A stretch of DNA of 7,863 bases from Alphaproteobacteria bacterium (lineage in GTDB: Bacteria > Pseudomonadota > Alphaproteobacteria > Sneathiellales > Sneathiellaceae): assembly GCA_006226265.1 (NCBI GenBank), contig SBHH01000342.1, forward strand, positions 1 to 7,863. Reading direction: 5' to 3'. Positions 1 through 7,239 of the stretch are shown one piece after another. The translations under genes and the position numbers were made by a program. Each line of letters begins with the position of its first letter. Position 1 is the stretch's first letter. The notes under the pieces are model-generated. The model was not told the DNA's origin. It did not search any database and was given only the letters and a program-made list of their open reading frames with translations.

Positions 1-212
1 CCACCGATCTTGCCATTGCGGTTACCGGCATTGCGGGCCCGGGTGGCGGAAGCGCCGAAAAGCCCGTTGGCCGCGTCCATCTCGCGAGCGCGACGAAGGA
101 TGGCATTTTCGAACATCGGAAAATGGATTATGGCGATTTGGGCCGGTCGGAAGTGCGGCTCGCAACCGTTGCGACAGCCTTGGAAATGCTTCTGAAGGCG
201 GCGGAAAGCTGA
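1..212 (+). CDS. CinA-family protein, C-terminal part (5' end outside window)
   Basis: The reading frame enters at the window edge (first full codon at base 3) and ends with TGA at 210-212, giving 69 residues. The stretch TGIAGPGGGSAEKPVGRV, at visible residues 8-25, is the glycine-rich signature of the CinA C-terminal domain. In characterised members (PncC) this domain is a nicotinamide-nucleotide amidohydrolase that deamidates NMN in pyridine nucleotide salvage. A helical tail (visible residues about 50-68, VRLATVATALEMLLKAAES) closes the domain, as is usual. Whether this is a stand-alone PncC-type protein or the end of a longer two-domain CinA cannot be told, because the start lies outside the window. 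It is the only plus-strand gene, and its stop is separated by 3 bases from the stop of the convergent RatA/Coq10-type gene. The family call is firm; the substrate is inferred. Confidence 0.88.
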   Translation, partial: TDLAIAVTGIAGPGGGSAEKPVGRVHLASATKDGIFEHRKMDYGDLGRSEVRLATVATALEMLLKAAES

Positions 213-215
213 ATT

Positions 216-695
216 TTATCGGCTGAACGGCTGTTCTGTTCCGGCGACGTCACCCACCGTACTGTCGCCATAAAGCTCCTTCGCGCGGCCTTCGAAAGCG
301 GAGATCATGCGCGTCACGGCCTCGTTAAAGAGCATGCCGATGGTCTTCTGCAGGATTTTGGAGCGGAACTCGAAATCAACAAAAAAATCGATCTCGCACC
401 CCGTCGGATGCGGTTTGAACTGCCAGTGGTTATTGAGGTAGCGAAACGGCCCGTCCATATATTCAACGTCGATCCGCATGTTCGCTTCGTCAAGGGTGAC
501 ACGGCTCGTGAATTTTTCGCGGAACAGCTTGAAGCCGATCACAAGATCGGCGAGGACGATATTTTCGTGGCGCTCCTTGATCCGCGCACCGACACACCAG
601 GGCAGAAATTCGGGGTAGCGGTCAATCGCCGCGACCAGATCGAAAAGCTGCTGCGGCCGGTAAGGTAAAACCCGTTGTTCGGCATGTGTCGGCAT
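216..695 (-). CDS. RatA/Coq10-type START-like protein (ubiquinone-binding family)
   Basis: A 159-residue protein of the polyketide cyclase/START-like fold family that includes mitochondrial Coq10 and proteobacterial RatA. Family hallmarks visible are MPTHAE at the start, RYPEFLPWC (26-34), LVIGFKLFREKFTSRV (51-66), DGPFRYLNNHW (81-91), and a C-terminal helix (about 115-142) with FNEAVTRM. Coq10 binds ubiquinone and supports respiratory electron transfer. E. coli RatA was described as a ribosome-association toxin, but in alphaproteobacteria the Coq10-like role is usually thought more likely; the sequence does not decide between them. No antitoxin-like partner gene lies next to it. The ATG at 695 gives the canonical MPTHAE start, although no strong Shine-Dalgarno precedes it. 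It follows lipA by 30 bases and is probably the last gene of the pdh-lipA transcript. No clear terminator is visible between its stop and the convergent CinA-family gene. Confidence 0.9.
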   Translation of the reverse strand: MPTHAEQRVLPYRPQQLFDLVAAIDRYPEFLPWCVGARIKERHENIVLADLVIGFKLFREKFTSRVTLDEANMRIDVEYMDGPFRYLNNHWQFKPHPTGCEIDFFVDFEFRSKILQKTIGMLFNEAVTRMISAFEGRAKELYGDSTVGDVAGTEQPFSR

Positions 696-725
696 AAAGT
701 TACGTCAACCCGTACTTGATTAGTC

Positions 726-1676
726 TCAACACCCGGCGTTCGCCTTTTCCCGCGCCGCCTTCAGCCGCGCAAAATCCTCGCCCGCATGATGGCTCGACCG
801 GGTCAAGGGGGATGCAGACACCATCAGGAAGCCCTTGGCATAGGCCTGCCGCTCCAGCACGGAAAATTCGTCGGGTGTGACAAAGCGGTCAATAGCGTGA
901 TGCTTGACCGTCGGCTGCAGATACTGGCCGATGGTGATGAAATCAATATTGGCAACGCGCATGTCATCCATCACCTGCAGAACCTCGTCCCTTTCTTCGC
1001 CAAGGCCGACCATCAGGCCCGACTTGGTGAACATGCTGGAATCCAGTTCCTTCACCCGCTCCAGCAAGCGGAGGGAATGGTAATAGCGCGCGCCCGGACG
1101 GACACTCGTATAGAGTTTCGGCACCGTCTCGAGGTTATGGTTGAAGACATCCGGCTTCGCCGCGACAACCACTTCCAGCGCACCGGGTTTTTTAAGGAAA
1201 TCCGGCGTCAGGATTTCAATGGTCGTCTCTGGTGTCGCCTCGCGAATGGCGGTAATGACATCGGCAAAATGCTGCGCCCCACCGTCCTTCAAATCGTCCC
1301 GGTCAACCGAGGTGATGACCACATGGTTAAGGCCCATGGTCTTGACGGCCGTTGCCACATTATAGGGTTCGAACGGATCGAGCGGATTGGGCTTGCCTGT
1401 CGAGACATTGCAGAAGGCGCAGGCGCGGGTGCAAATCTCCCCCATGATCATCATGGTGGCATGTTTCTTCGACCAGCATTCGCCGATATTCGGGCAGGCC
1501 GCTTCCTCACAGACCGTGGTGAGGTTGAGGCCGCGCATCAGTTCGCGCGTCTCCTGATAGGTTTTCGAGACAGGTGCCTTTACCCGGATCCAGGCGGGCT
1601 TGCGCTGGATCGGATTATCGGGCCGCTTCATCTTTTCAGGATGGCGGACACGCTTGATCTGGGTCGTCTCGTTCAT
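726..1676 (-). CDS. lipA: Lipoyl synthase (radical SAM)
   Basis: A 316-residue LipA that inserts two sulfur atoms into protein-bound octanoyl chains to make lipoyl groups. Both iron-sulfur motifs are intact. The auxiliary cluster motif CX4CX5C is C56, C61 and C67 ([12 protein letters not shown]), and the radical SAM motif CX3CX2C is C82, C86 and C89 (CTRACAFC). The C-terminal RSS motif that completes the auxiliary cluster is R293-S294-S295, followed by HHAG. Length is normal for the family. The ATG at 1676 is preceded by AAGGTG five bases upstream, supporting this start. It lies 61 bases after lpdA, with a small hairpin in the gap, and is presumably co-transcribed with the pdh genes. Its substrates include the lipoyl domains of PdhB and PdhC encoded just upstream. 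The octanoyltransferase lipB is not in this window. The very last residue is cysteine; I assign no role to it. Confidence 0.97.
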   Translation of the reverse strand: MNETTQIKRVRHPEKMKRPDNPIQRKPAWIRVKAPVSKTYQETRELMRGLNLTTVCEEAACPNIGECWSKKHATMMIMGEICTRACAFCNVSTGKPNPLDPFEPYNVATAVKTMGLNHVVITSVDRDDLKDGGAQHFADVITAIREATPETTIEILTPDFLKKPGALEVVVAAKPDVFNHNLETVPKLYTSVRPGARYYHSLRLLERVKELDSSMFTKSGLMVGLGEERDEVLQVMDDMRVANIDFITIGQYLQPTVKHHAIDRFVTPDEFSVLERQAYAKGFLMVSASPLTRSSHHAGEDFARLKAAREKANAGC

Positions 1677-1693
1677 ACTGTCACCTTACCATA

Positions 1694-1712
1694 GTCCCGG
1701 AGGCGCCGGAAC
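1694..1712 (-). other. Intergenic hairpin between lpdA and lipA
   Basis: Read on the minus strand, GTTCCGG and CCGGGAC pair over 7 bp (one G-T wobble) around a 5-base loop. The hairpin lies between the lpdA stop and the lipA ribosome binding site. No T-run follows, so it does not look like an intrinsic terminator. It overlaps a short palindrome, AACAG-C-CTGTT on the plus strand, at 1710-1720. A role in mRNA processing, or in lowering lipA expression relative to lpdA, is possible but is inference only. Confidence 0.45.
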
Positions 1713-1737
1713 AGCCTGTTGCAAGGACATCCATGCC

Positions 1738-3141
1738 CTAGATGTGGATTACCTTGCCGTAGGCGTCAAGCACTGATTCATGCATCATCTCGGATAATGT
1801 CGGATGCGGGAAGACCGTATGCATGAGTTCGACCTCCGTCGTCTCCAGCGTCCGGGCGATACCATAACCCTGAATAAGCTCAGTCACTTCGGCGCCGACC
1901 ATATGCGCGCCTAGCATTTCGCCGGTTTTGGCATCGAAGATCGTCTTGATCATGCCTTCGGGCTCACCCAGTGCAATGGCCTTGCCGTTGCCAATGAAGG
2001 GGAAGCGGCCGACCTTGACGTCATAGCCCTTTTCCTTCGCCGCCGCCTCGGTCATGCCGACGGAGGCAACCTGCGGATGGCAATAGGTACAGCCCGGAAT
2101 ATTGGAGGTATCGAGCGGATGAACATCCTTCTCGCCTGCAATCTTCTCGACGCAGATCACCCCTTCGTGGGAGGCCTTATGCGCGAGCCAGGGTGGGCCG
2201 GTCAGATCGCCGATGGCATAGACGCCGGGCTCATCCGTCCGTGAATATTCATCGACCACGACATGGCTACGATCCACCTTCACTTTTGTGCCTTCAAGGC
2301 CGATATTCTCGACATTGCCGACAATCCCGACCGCAAGGATGACCCGATCAAATGTATCGGTGGAGGTTTTATCCTTCTTGTCCTTGAAGGTTGCGGTGAC
2401 GGTGTCGCCGGATTTCTTCAATTCCGAAACCGTCGTGCCTTTATGGATGGTCATGCCCTGCTTCTTGAATGCCTTCTCGGCGAAGGCGGAGATTTCCGCA
2501 TCCTCCACCGGCAGGATGCGATCCATTACCTCGACCACCGTCACGTCAGAGCCGAGCGCATTGAAGAAGCTTGCAAACTCGATCCCGATGGCGCCGGAAC
2601 CGACCACCAGCAACTTTTTCGGCATCACGTCGGGGACAAGCGCCTCTTTATAAGTCCAGATCAGCTTGCCGTCCGGTTCAAGACCCGGCAGCGTCCGAGC
2701 GCGGGCGCCGGTCGCAAGGATAATATGCTTGGCCGCGACGGTATCAATCGCCTTGCCGTCCTTGCTGATCTCGACCTTTCCGCCGCCTTTCAGCTTGCCA
2801 TGGCCATCGATGACCGTGACCTTGTTCTTTTTTAAGAGATGCTTCACGCCGCCGGAAAGCTGCCCCGCCACTTTTCGGGAGCGATCGACCGTCTTCTTAA
2901 GATCGACCGTGGCCTTGCCGACCGAAATACCAAATTCCGAGGCATGTTCAATCAACCGGTAGACATCCGCCGTCCGGAGCAGCGCCTTGGTCGGGATACA
3001 GCCCCAGTTGAGGCAGATACCGCCCAGATGCTCCCGCTCCACAACCGCGGTTTTCATCCCGAGCTGCGCCGCGCGGATGGCGGCAACATATCCGCCGGGG
3101 CCGGAACCGACGACGACCAAATCGTAACCTGTTTCGCTCAT
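1738..3141 (-). CDS. lpdA: Dihydrolipoyl dehydrogenase (E3)
   Basis: A 467-residue FAD-dependent disulfide oxidoreductase that reoxidises dihydrolipoyl groups and passes electrons to NAD+. Seen in order: the FAD-binding GSGPGG (12-17), the redox-active disulfide C43-C48 in GGICLNWGCIPTK, ATG at about 143-145, the NAD-binding GSGAIG (181-186) ending in an acidic residue E204 typical of NAD rather than NADP preference, the second FAD motif YAIGDLTG, and the C-terminal dimer-interface active-site pair H446 and E451 in HPTLSE. There is no N-terminal lipoyl domain, unlike some bacterial E3 proteins. Length is usual for the family. It starts 10 bases after the pdhC stop with GACGGG just upstream, so it is the E3 of this pyruvate dehydrogenase operon. 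It may also serve the 2-oxoglutarate dehydrogenase or glycine cleavage systems if no other E3 exists in the genome. Confidence 0.97.
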   Translation of the reverse strand: MSETGYDLVVVGSGPGGYVAAIRAAQLGMKTAVVEREHLGGICLNWGCIPTKALLRTADVYRLIEHASEFGISVGKATVDLKKTVDRSRKVAGQLSGGVKHLLKKNKVTVIDGHGKLKGGGKVEISKDGKAIDTVAAKHIILATGARARTLPGLEPDGKLIWTYKEALVPDVMPKKLLVVGSGAIGIEFASFFNALGSDVTVVEVMDRILPVEDAEISAFAEKAFKKQGMTIHKGTTVSELKKSGDTVTATFKDKKDKTSTDTFDRVILAVGIVGNVENIGLEGTKVKVDRSHVVVDEYSRTDEPGVYAIGDLTGPPWLAHKASHEGVICVEKIAGEKDVHPLDTSNIPGCTYCHPQVASVGMTEAAAKEKGYDVKVGRFPFIGNGKAIALGEPEGMIKTIFDAKTGEMLGAHMVGAEVTELIQGYGIARTLETTEVELMHTVFPHPTLSEMMHESVLDAYGKVIHI

Positions 3142-3151
3142 ATCCCGTCCC

Positions 3152-4480
3152 TCACAGCATCATGGTCAGGGGCTCTTCAATGAAGCCCTTGAAATATTTG
3201 AGAAGTTCCGCGCCGAGTGCGCCGTCGATGACCCGATGGTCACAGGACAGAGTGACGCTCATCATCGTTGCCATGGCAAGCGCGCCATTGCGGACGACCG
3301 GACGTTGCTCCCCCGTACCAATCGCGAGGATGGCCGATTGCGGCGGGTTAATGACGGCGGAGAATTCCTTGATCCCGTACATGCCGAGATTGGAAATCGA
3401 GAAGCATCCGCCCTGATATTCCTCCGGCATCAGCTTGCCTGCCTTGGCCTTTCCGGCCAGTTCCTTCATCTCGCTGGAGATGACGGCAAGGCCCTTCTGA
3501 TCCGCGTTCCGGACAACCGGCGTGATCAGGCCGCCCTCGATGGCAACAGCGACGGAAATGTCGAAATCCTTGTACTGCAGGATCTTGTCGCCACCCCAGC
3601 AGGCATTCGCAACCGGCAGTTTTTTAAGCGAAAGAGCGGAAGCGCGGATGATGAAGTCGTTGACCGAGATTTTATAATCGTCGGACCGGCCGTTCAATTC
3701 TTTCCGCATATTAAGGAGATTGTCGAGTTCGCATTCAATCGTAAGGTAGAAATGCGGAATCTGCTGCTTCGCCTCGGTCAGCCGCCGTGCAATCGTTTTC
3801 CGCATGCTGGTAAGCGGCACTTCGACATAATCGCCGGCGGGCGGTGGCGTGACAGCCTGTGGTGTTGCGGCAGGCGCAACCTGCGATGCCGCCTTATCAG
3901 CAGCAGACGCCTTGGCCGAGCCCGATTTCGCGGCCGCTTCGACATCCGCTTTCACAATTCGGCCATGCGGTCCCGAGCCTTTAACAGCTTTCAAATCGAG
4001 ACCTTCGCTCGCCGCAATACGACGGGCGAGCGGACTTGCAAAGATACGGCTACCGTCTTTGCCGGACGGCGCGGGTGGTGCCGTCTTCACCGACGGCTCT
4101 TCCGTCGAGGCCTTTTTTGCCTCGGATTTCGGGGCAGACTTTTCATCCTTTACCGCGCCCCTCTCTTCTTCCGCATCGGGAGCGGGGGCCGGTGTCCCCT
4201 CGCCCGGATCGAAATCATCGAGCGCAGAAGCATCCTCCCCTTCTTCAAGCAGGATGGCGATCGGCGTATTCACGGCGACATTTTCCGTTCCGCCCTGAAC
4301 AAGGATTTTTCCGAGCGTTCCTTCATCGACCGCCTCGACCTCCATGGTCGCCTTGTCGGTCTCGATCTCCGCCAGCACGTCGCCGGAGGAGATGCTGTCC
4401 CCCTCCTTCGCCTGCCAGTTTGCGAGTTTGCCCTCGGTCATCGTCGGCGAGAGGGCCGGCATGGTAATTGTAATCGGCAT
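3152..4480 (-). CDS. pdhC: Pyruvate dehydrogenase E2, dihydrolipoyl acetyltransferase
   Basis: A 442-residue E2 that transfers the acetyl group from lipoyl to CoA and forms the core of the complex. Domains in order: one lipoyl domain (about 1-80) with lipoyl-lysine K43 in [10 protein letters not shown]; an Ala/Pro/charged flexible linker (about 84-143); a peripheral subunit-binding domain (about 146-183, [10 protein letters not shown] to [11 protein letters not shown]); a second Ala/Pro-rich linker (184-215); and the catalytic domain (about 217-442) with SISNLGMYG and the acetyltransferase motif DHRVIDG, giving H415 and D419. The pyruvate-type substrate is supported by the operon context and by the [11 protein letters not shown] lipoyl start found in pyruvate dehydrogenase E2 proteins. 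The ATG at 4480 follows AAAGGGGG, 11 bases after the pdhB stop. No frame damage is seen. The name aceF is also used. Confidence 0.97.
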   Translation of the reverse strand: MPITITMPALSPTMTEGKLANWQAKEGDSISSGDVLAEIETDKATMEVEAVDEGTLGKILVQGGTENVAVNTPIAILLEEGEDASALDDFDPGEGTPAPAPDAEEERGAVKDEKSAPKSEAKKASTEEPSVKTAPPAPSGKDGSRIFASPLARRIAASEGLDLKAVKGSGPHGRIVKADVEAAAKSGSAKASAADKAASQVAPAATPQAVTPPPAGDYVEVPLTSMRKTIARRLTEAKQQIPHFYLTIECELDNLLNMRKELNGRSDDYKISVNDFIIRASALSLKKLPVANACWGGDKILQYKDFDISVAVAIEGGLITPVVRNADQKGLAVISSEMKELAGKAKAGKLMPEEYQGGCFSISNLGMYGIKEFSAVINPPQSAILAIGTGEQRPVVRNGALAMATMMSVTLSCDHRVIDGALGAELLKYFKGFIEEPLTMML

Positions 4481-4491
4481 CAGGGCCCCCT

Positions 4492-5889
4492 TTAATCGCG
4501 ATAGCAGACGGCTTTCGCGGCCGTCACGACTTCATCCACATGCGGCAGCGCCAGCTTTTCAAGATTGGCGGCGTAAGGCATGGGCACATCCTTGCCCGAA
4601 ACCCTGAGGACCGGTGCATCGAGATAATCAAACGCATGATGCATGATCTGCGCGGTGATTTCCGCGCCGACACCGCTTTGCGGCCAGCCTTCCTCGACCG
4701 TCACGCAACGGTTCGTCTTGCGGACCGAGGCGAGCAGCGTCTCCATATCCATCGGGCGGATCGTTCGAAGGTCGATCACTTCCGCGCTGATATCGTCTTT
4801 TGTCAGCTTGTCCGCTGCCTCCAGCGCATAGCGCATGCCCATGCCGAAGGAGACGATGGTTACATCATCGCCGGACCGCTCGATCTTCGCCTTGCCGATG
4901 GGCAGGACAAAATCGTCGAGTTTCGGCACCTCGAAACTCTGGCCATAGAGGATTTCATTTTCGAGGAAAATGACAGGGTTCGGATTGCGGATCGCCGCTT
5001 TCAGAAGGCCTTTCGCATCGGCCGCCGTATGCGGCGCGATAACGATCAGCCCCGGGATATGGGAGTACCAGGACGCATAACATTGCGAATGCTGCGCCGC
5101 GACGCGGGATGCCGCGCCGTTCGGGCCCCGGAAGACAATCGGGCTTCCCATCTGGCCACCCGACATATAGCGCGTCTTGGCGGCGGAATTGACGATCTGG
5201 TCAATGGCCTGCATCGCGAAGTTAAAGGTCATGAACTCGACGACCGGACGAAGGCCATGGAAGGCAGCACCCACCCCGACACCGGCGAAGCCATGTTCGG
5301 TAATCGGCGTATCGATCACGCGGCGCGGACCAAATTCATCGAGCAGGCCCTGCGTCACCTTATAGGCACCCTGATATTCGGCGACTTCCTCGCCCATCAC
5401 AAAGACCCGGTCATCGGAGCGCATTTCCTCGGCCATCGCATCGCGTAGAGCTTCGCGCACCGTCATCTTGACCATTTCCGTGCCTTCGGGGATTTCCCCG
5501 CTGGCATCATAGGCATCATGCGGCGCGCGGGTTTCAATGCGGGGCTCTTTCGATGCGGGCGCTTCGTCGCTCTCTTCATCCTCCGAGCCGCTGTCCGCCG
5601 CCGGAACCTTGGAAGGGGAGAAGCCTTCGAGGTCGCCTTCATCCTCGCCTTCTTCCAGAAGGACGGCGATAGGCGTATTGACGGCGACATTTTCCGTATC
5701 GCCCTCGATCAGGATCTTGCCGATTTTCCCCTCATCGACAGCTTCCACTTCCATGGTCGCCTTGTCCGTTTCGATTTCCGCAAGCACGTCGCCCGAGCTG
5801 ACCGTATCGCCTTCTTTCACCATCCAGCGGGCAAGCTTGCCTTCGGTCATCGTCGGCGAAAGCGCCGGCATCAGAATTTCTGTTGGCAT
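4492..5889 (-). CDS. pdhB: Pyruvate dehydrogenase E1 beta with N-terminal lipoyl domain
   Basis: A 465-residue E1-beta, longer than the plain subunit (about 325-330 residues) because it carries an extra N-terminal lipoyl domain. Residues 1-80 form that domain, with lipoyl-lysine K43 in [10 protein letters not shown]. Residues about 84-135 are an acidic linker with SEDEESDE near 102-109. The E1-beta part begins near 139. Recognisable features are [17 protein letters not shown] (166-182) with the TPP-activating glutamate, [31 protein letters not shown], the AAQHSQ histidine H267, [10 protein letters not shown], and [12 protein letters not shown]. With PdhA it decarboxylates pyruvate and reductively acetylates lipoyl groups. 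Such lipoyl-E1-beta fusions are known in alphaproteobacteria such as Sinorhizobium and Zymomonas. AAGGA lies 8 bases before the ATG, and the gene follows pdhA by 30 bases. Confidence 0.97.
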   Translation of the reverse strand: MPTEILMPALSPTMTEGKLARWMVKEGDTVSSGDVLAEIETDKATMEVEAVDEGKIGKILIEGDTENVAVNTPIAVLLEEGEDEGDLEGFSPSKVPAADSGSEDEESDEAPASKEPRIETRAPHDAYDASGEIPEGTEMVKMTVREALRDAMAEEMRSDDRVFVMGEEVAEYQGAYKVTQGLLDEFGPRRVIDTPITEHGFAGVGVGAAFHGLRPVVEFMTFNFAMQAIDQIVNSAAKTRYMSGGQMGSPIVFRGPNGAASRVAAQHSQCYASWYSHIPGLIVIAPHTAADAKGLLKAAIRNPNPVIFLENEILYGQSFEVPKLDDFVLPIGKAKIERSGDDVTIVSFGMGMRYALEAADKLTKDDISAEVIDLRTIRPMDMETLLASVRKTNRCVTVEEGWPQSGVGAEITAQIMHHAFDYLDAPVLRVSGKDVPMPYAANLEKLALPHVDEVVTAAKAVCYRD

Positions 5890-5919
5890 CTGTTAATCCT
5901 TATCGCTAATTCGCCGGCC

Positions 5920-6960
5920 TCAGGCCACCACGTCGGTATAAAGTTCTTCCGGTGCAGGTTCCGGACTGTTCTGGGCGAACTCGACCGCATCGGCGATGAT
6001 CCCCTTGACCTCCCGGTCGATCTCTTTCAACTCGTCCTCGCTATAGACCTTGTCGGCCAGAAGCTTCTCGCGAAGATGCTCGATCGGATCGCTGTCGGCG
6101 CGTTTCTTGTTCACTTCCTCCTTGGAGCGGTATTTCGCCGGATCCGACATGGAATGCCCACGATAGCGGTAGGTTTTCATCTCAAGGATATAGGGACCCT
6201 TGCCGGCCCGCACCCATTCGACGGCCTTTTTGCCGGCTTCCGCCACCGCAAGGACATTCATGCCATCGACCTGCTCGCCTGGGACATTGAAGCTTTCGCC
6301 CCGCTTGTACAATTCCGTCTGGGCGGAAGAGCGCTTGACCGAGGTACCCATGGCATATTCATTATTTTCAATGATATAGACCACGGGAAGGCTCCAAAGC
6401 TCCGCCATATTGAAGCTTTCATAGACCTGGCCCTGGTTGGCCGTGCCATCGCCCATATAGCAGAGCGTCATCTGACCGTTGTCCTGGTATTTTTGGCTGA
6501 AGGCGAGCCCGGTTCCCAAGGGCACGCAAGCGCCGACGATGCCGTGTCCGCCGTAGAAGTTCTTTTCCTTGCTGAACATATGCATGGAGCCGCCCTTCCC
6601 CTTGGAATAGCCGCCCTCGCGCCCTGTCAGCTCGGCCATTACGCCTTTCGGGTCCATCCCGCAGGCCAGCATATGGCCATGATCGCGGTAGGAGGTAATG
6701 ACCGCATCATCATCGCTGATGGCCGACTGCATGCCGACAACCACCGCTTCCTGCCCGATATAGAGATGGCAGAATCCGCCGATCAGGCCCATGCCGTAAA
6801 TCTGTCCGGCCTTTTCCTCAAAACGGCGGATCAACAGCATGTCGCGGTAGAATTTCTGAAGGCTTTCGTTAGAAAATTTCACAGTCCGCTTGGCGCTGGA
6901 TGCCGTTTTTCTGGCCGTGCCCTGAGATGACTTGGACGTTTTGGTGGTCTGGCGTGCCAT
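5920..6960 (-). CDS. pdhA: Pyruvate dehydrogenase E1 alpha
   Basis: A 346-residue TPP-dependent E1-alpha. The TPP/magnesium motif runs from GDG (170-172) to NN (199-200), in GDGTANQGQVYESFNMAEL followed by IIENNEYAMGT. Also visible are IRRFEEKAGQIYGMG (44-58), GFCHLYIGQEA (62-72), SYRDHGHMLA (90-99), KGKGGSMHMF (120-129) and the loop YRYRGHSMSDP (264-274), which aligns with the loop phosphorylated by PDH kinase in mitochondria; no kinase is present here. Residues 2-27 are a Lys/Arg/Ser/Thr-rich, probably disordered tail. The next methionine is M41, inside the conserved domain, so the ATG at 6960 is the start; GGGAGG precedes it closely. First gene of the pdhA-pdhB-pdhC-lpdA-lipA run, behind a 279-base regulatory gap. 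It acts in the cytoplasm as an alpha2-beta2 tetramer with PdhB. Confidence 0.97.
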   Translation of the reverse strand: MARQTTKTSKSSQGTARKTASSAKRTVKFSNESLQKFYRDMLLIRRFEEKAGQIYGMGLIGGFCHLYIGQEAVVVGMQSAISDDDAVITSYRDHGHMLACGMDPKGVMAELTGREGGYSKGKGGSMHMFSKEKNFYGGHGIVGACVPLGTGLAFSQKYQDNGQMTLCYMGDGTANQGQVYESFNMAELWSLPVVYIIENNEYAMGTSVKRSSAQTELYKRGESFNVPGEQVDGMNVLAVAEAGKKAVEWVRAGKGPYILEMKTYRYRGHSMSDPAKYRSKEEVNKKRADSDPIEHLREKLLADKVYSEDELKEIDREVKGIIADAVEFAQNSPEPAPEELYTDVVA

Positions 6961-6981
6961 ATTCCCTCCCGATAAATGAAG

Positions 6982-7039
6982 GCAGCAACAACGGGCCCTG
7001 ATCCGTTCTTCCTGCCGGAAACTTGCTGCGGATTGTTGC
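6982..7039 (-). promoter_or_regulatory. Possible structured leader of pdhA with two alternative pairings
   Basis: Two base-pairings compete in the untranslated region before pdhA. The segment 6985-6991 (plus-strand GCAACAA) is the perfect complement of 7033-7039 (TTGTTGC). The overlapping segment 6982-6988 (GCAGCAA) is the perfect complement of 7023-7029 (TTGCTGC). The two stems share bases 6985-6988 and cannot form together. A short inner TTCC/GGAA hairpin also lies between them. No T-run or known riboswitch consensus was recognised. Whether these stems form depends on the transcription start, which is not known. Confidence 0.3.
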
Positions 7040-7070
7040 GGAACAGAGGTTTACAAACAAGGAATTTATA
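7032..7070 (-). promoter_or_regulatory. Candidate pdhA promoter elements
   Basis: Two weak sigma-70-like options exist on the minus strand. Option one is TTGTTT (7055-7060) and AACAAT (7032-7037) with exactly 17 bases between; it overlaps the small palindrome GTTTACAAAC (7049-7058). Option two uses TATAAA (7065-7070) as -10, with no good -35, because that position falls inside the TTAACTTAA repeat at 7075-7102. Option two would suit a promoter whose activity depends on the repeat-binding protein. Neither is strong, and the start site is not determined by the sequence. Confidence 0.35.
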
Positions 7071-7074
7071 TTTT

Positions 7075-7102
7075 TTAACTTAATTACAGTTATTTAAGTT
7101 AA
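7075..7102. promoter_or_regulatory. Inverted repeat 1, candidate operator
   Basis: TTAACTTAA at 7075-7083 and its exact reverse complement TTAAGTTAA at 7094-7102, separated by 10 bases. Arm centres are 19 bases apart. The repeat lies in a very AT-rich stretch (22% G+C over 7061-7160) immediately upstream of a TATAAA box, about 115 bases before the pdhA start codon. The symmetry and position suggest a binding site for a dimeric regulator. The regulator is not identified. Confidence 0.6.
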
Positions 7103-7124
7103 TAATCGCTGCGCTGCACAATTT

Positions 7125-7143
7125 TTAACTTAATATAAGTTAA
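7125..7143. promoter_or_regulatory. Inverted repeat 2, candidate operator
   Basis: TTAACTTA-ATA-TAAGTTAA, a perfect 8-base inverted repeat with a 3-base centre. It uses the same half-site as inverted repeat 1, with arm centres 11 bases apart (about one helical turn). The 13-base string TTTTTAACTTAAT occurs at 7072-7084 and again at 7122-7134, exactly 50 bases apart. The string TAAGTTAATNATC occurs at 7095-7107 and 7136-7148. This looks like a second copy of the same operator with a shorter spacer. Confidence 0.6.
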
Positions 7144-7185
7144 TTATCAGCATGTTATTATAAATGCAAAGCTCGGCTGATAATT
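7142..7185. repeat. Inverted repeat 3, 10-base arms
   Basis: AATTATCAGC at 7142-7151 and its exact reverse complement GCTGATAATT at 7176-7185, with 24 bases between. It abuts inverted repeat 2 and shares two bases with it. As RNA on the minus strand it could form a stem after ftsB, but no T-run follows, so a protein-binding or mRNA-end-stabilising role is as likely as termination. Function unknown. Confidence 0.5.
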
Positions 7186-7203
7186 TTGAAACAAGCAAAA
7201 TAC

Positions 7204-7223
7204 AAAAAAGGACGCCCGCGACC
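7204..7223 (-). terminator. Weak candidate terminator after ftsB
   Basis: On the minus strand, GGTCG-CGGG-CGTCC can fold as a short stem with one internal T-T mismatch and is followed directly by six T bases. It lies 16 bases past the ftsB stop. The stem is short, so termination is probably partial at best and ftsB readthrough into pdhA remains possible. Confidence 0.35.
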
Positions 7224-7239
7224 GAAAAATACAAATCCG

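Noticed and set aside
216..695. RatA as part of a toxin-antitoxin pair
   Set aside because: No small partner gene lies beside it; the neighbours are lipA and a convergent CinA-family gene, and the protein closely fits Coq10-like housekeeping members.
1680..1736. Very short minus-strand reading frames in the lpdA-lipA gap (14-17 codons) ending at the lipA ribosome binding site
   Set aside because: They have no clear ribosome binding site and no recognisable sequence, and frames this short are expected by chance.
3236..4495. Long plus-strand open frame of 419 codons opposite pdhC, with similar ones opposite pdhA, pdhB, lpdA and lipA
   Set aside because: Long antisense frames are expected from codon use in GC-rich genes; their translations are rich in Arg, His and Asp with no recognisable domain, and the minus-strand genes are unambiguous.
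7075..7143. CtrA binding sites (TTAA-N7-TTAA), suggested by many TTAA tetramers near ftsB
   Set aside because: No pair of TTAA tetramers on either strand has the required 7-base spacing; the closest is 6 bases within inverted repeat 2. The dominant symmetry is inverted, whereas CtrA sites are direct repeats.
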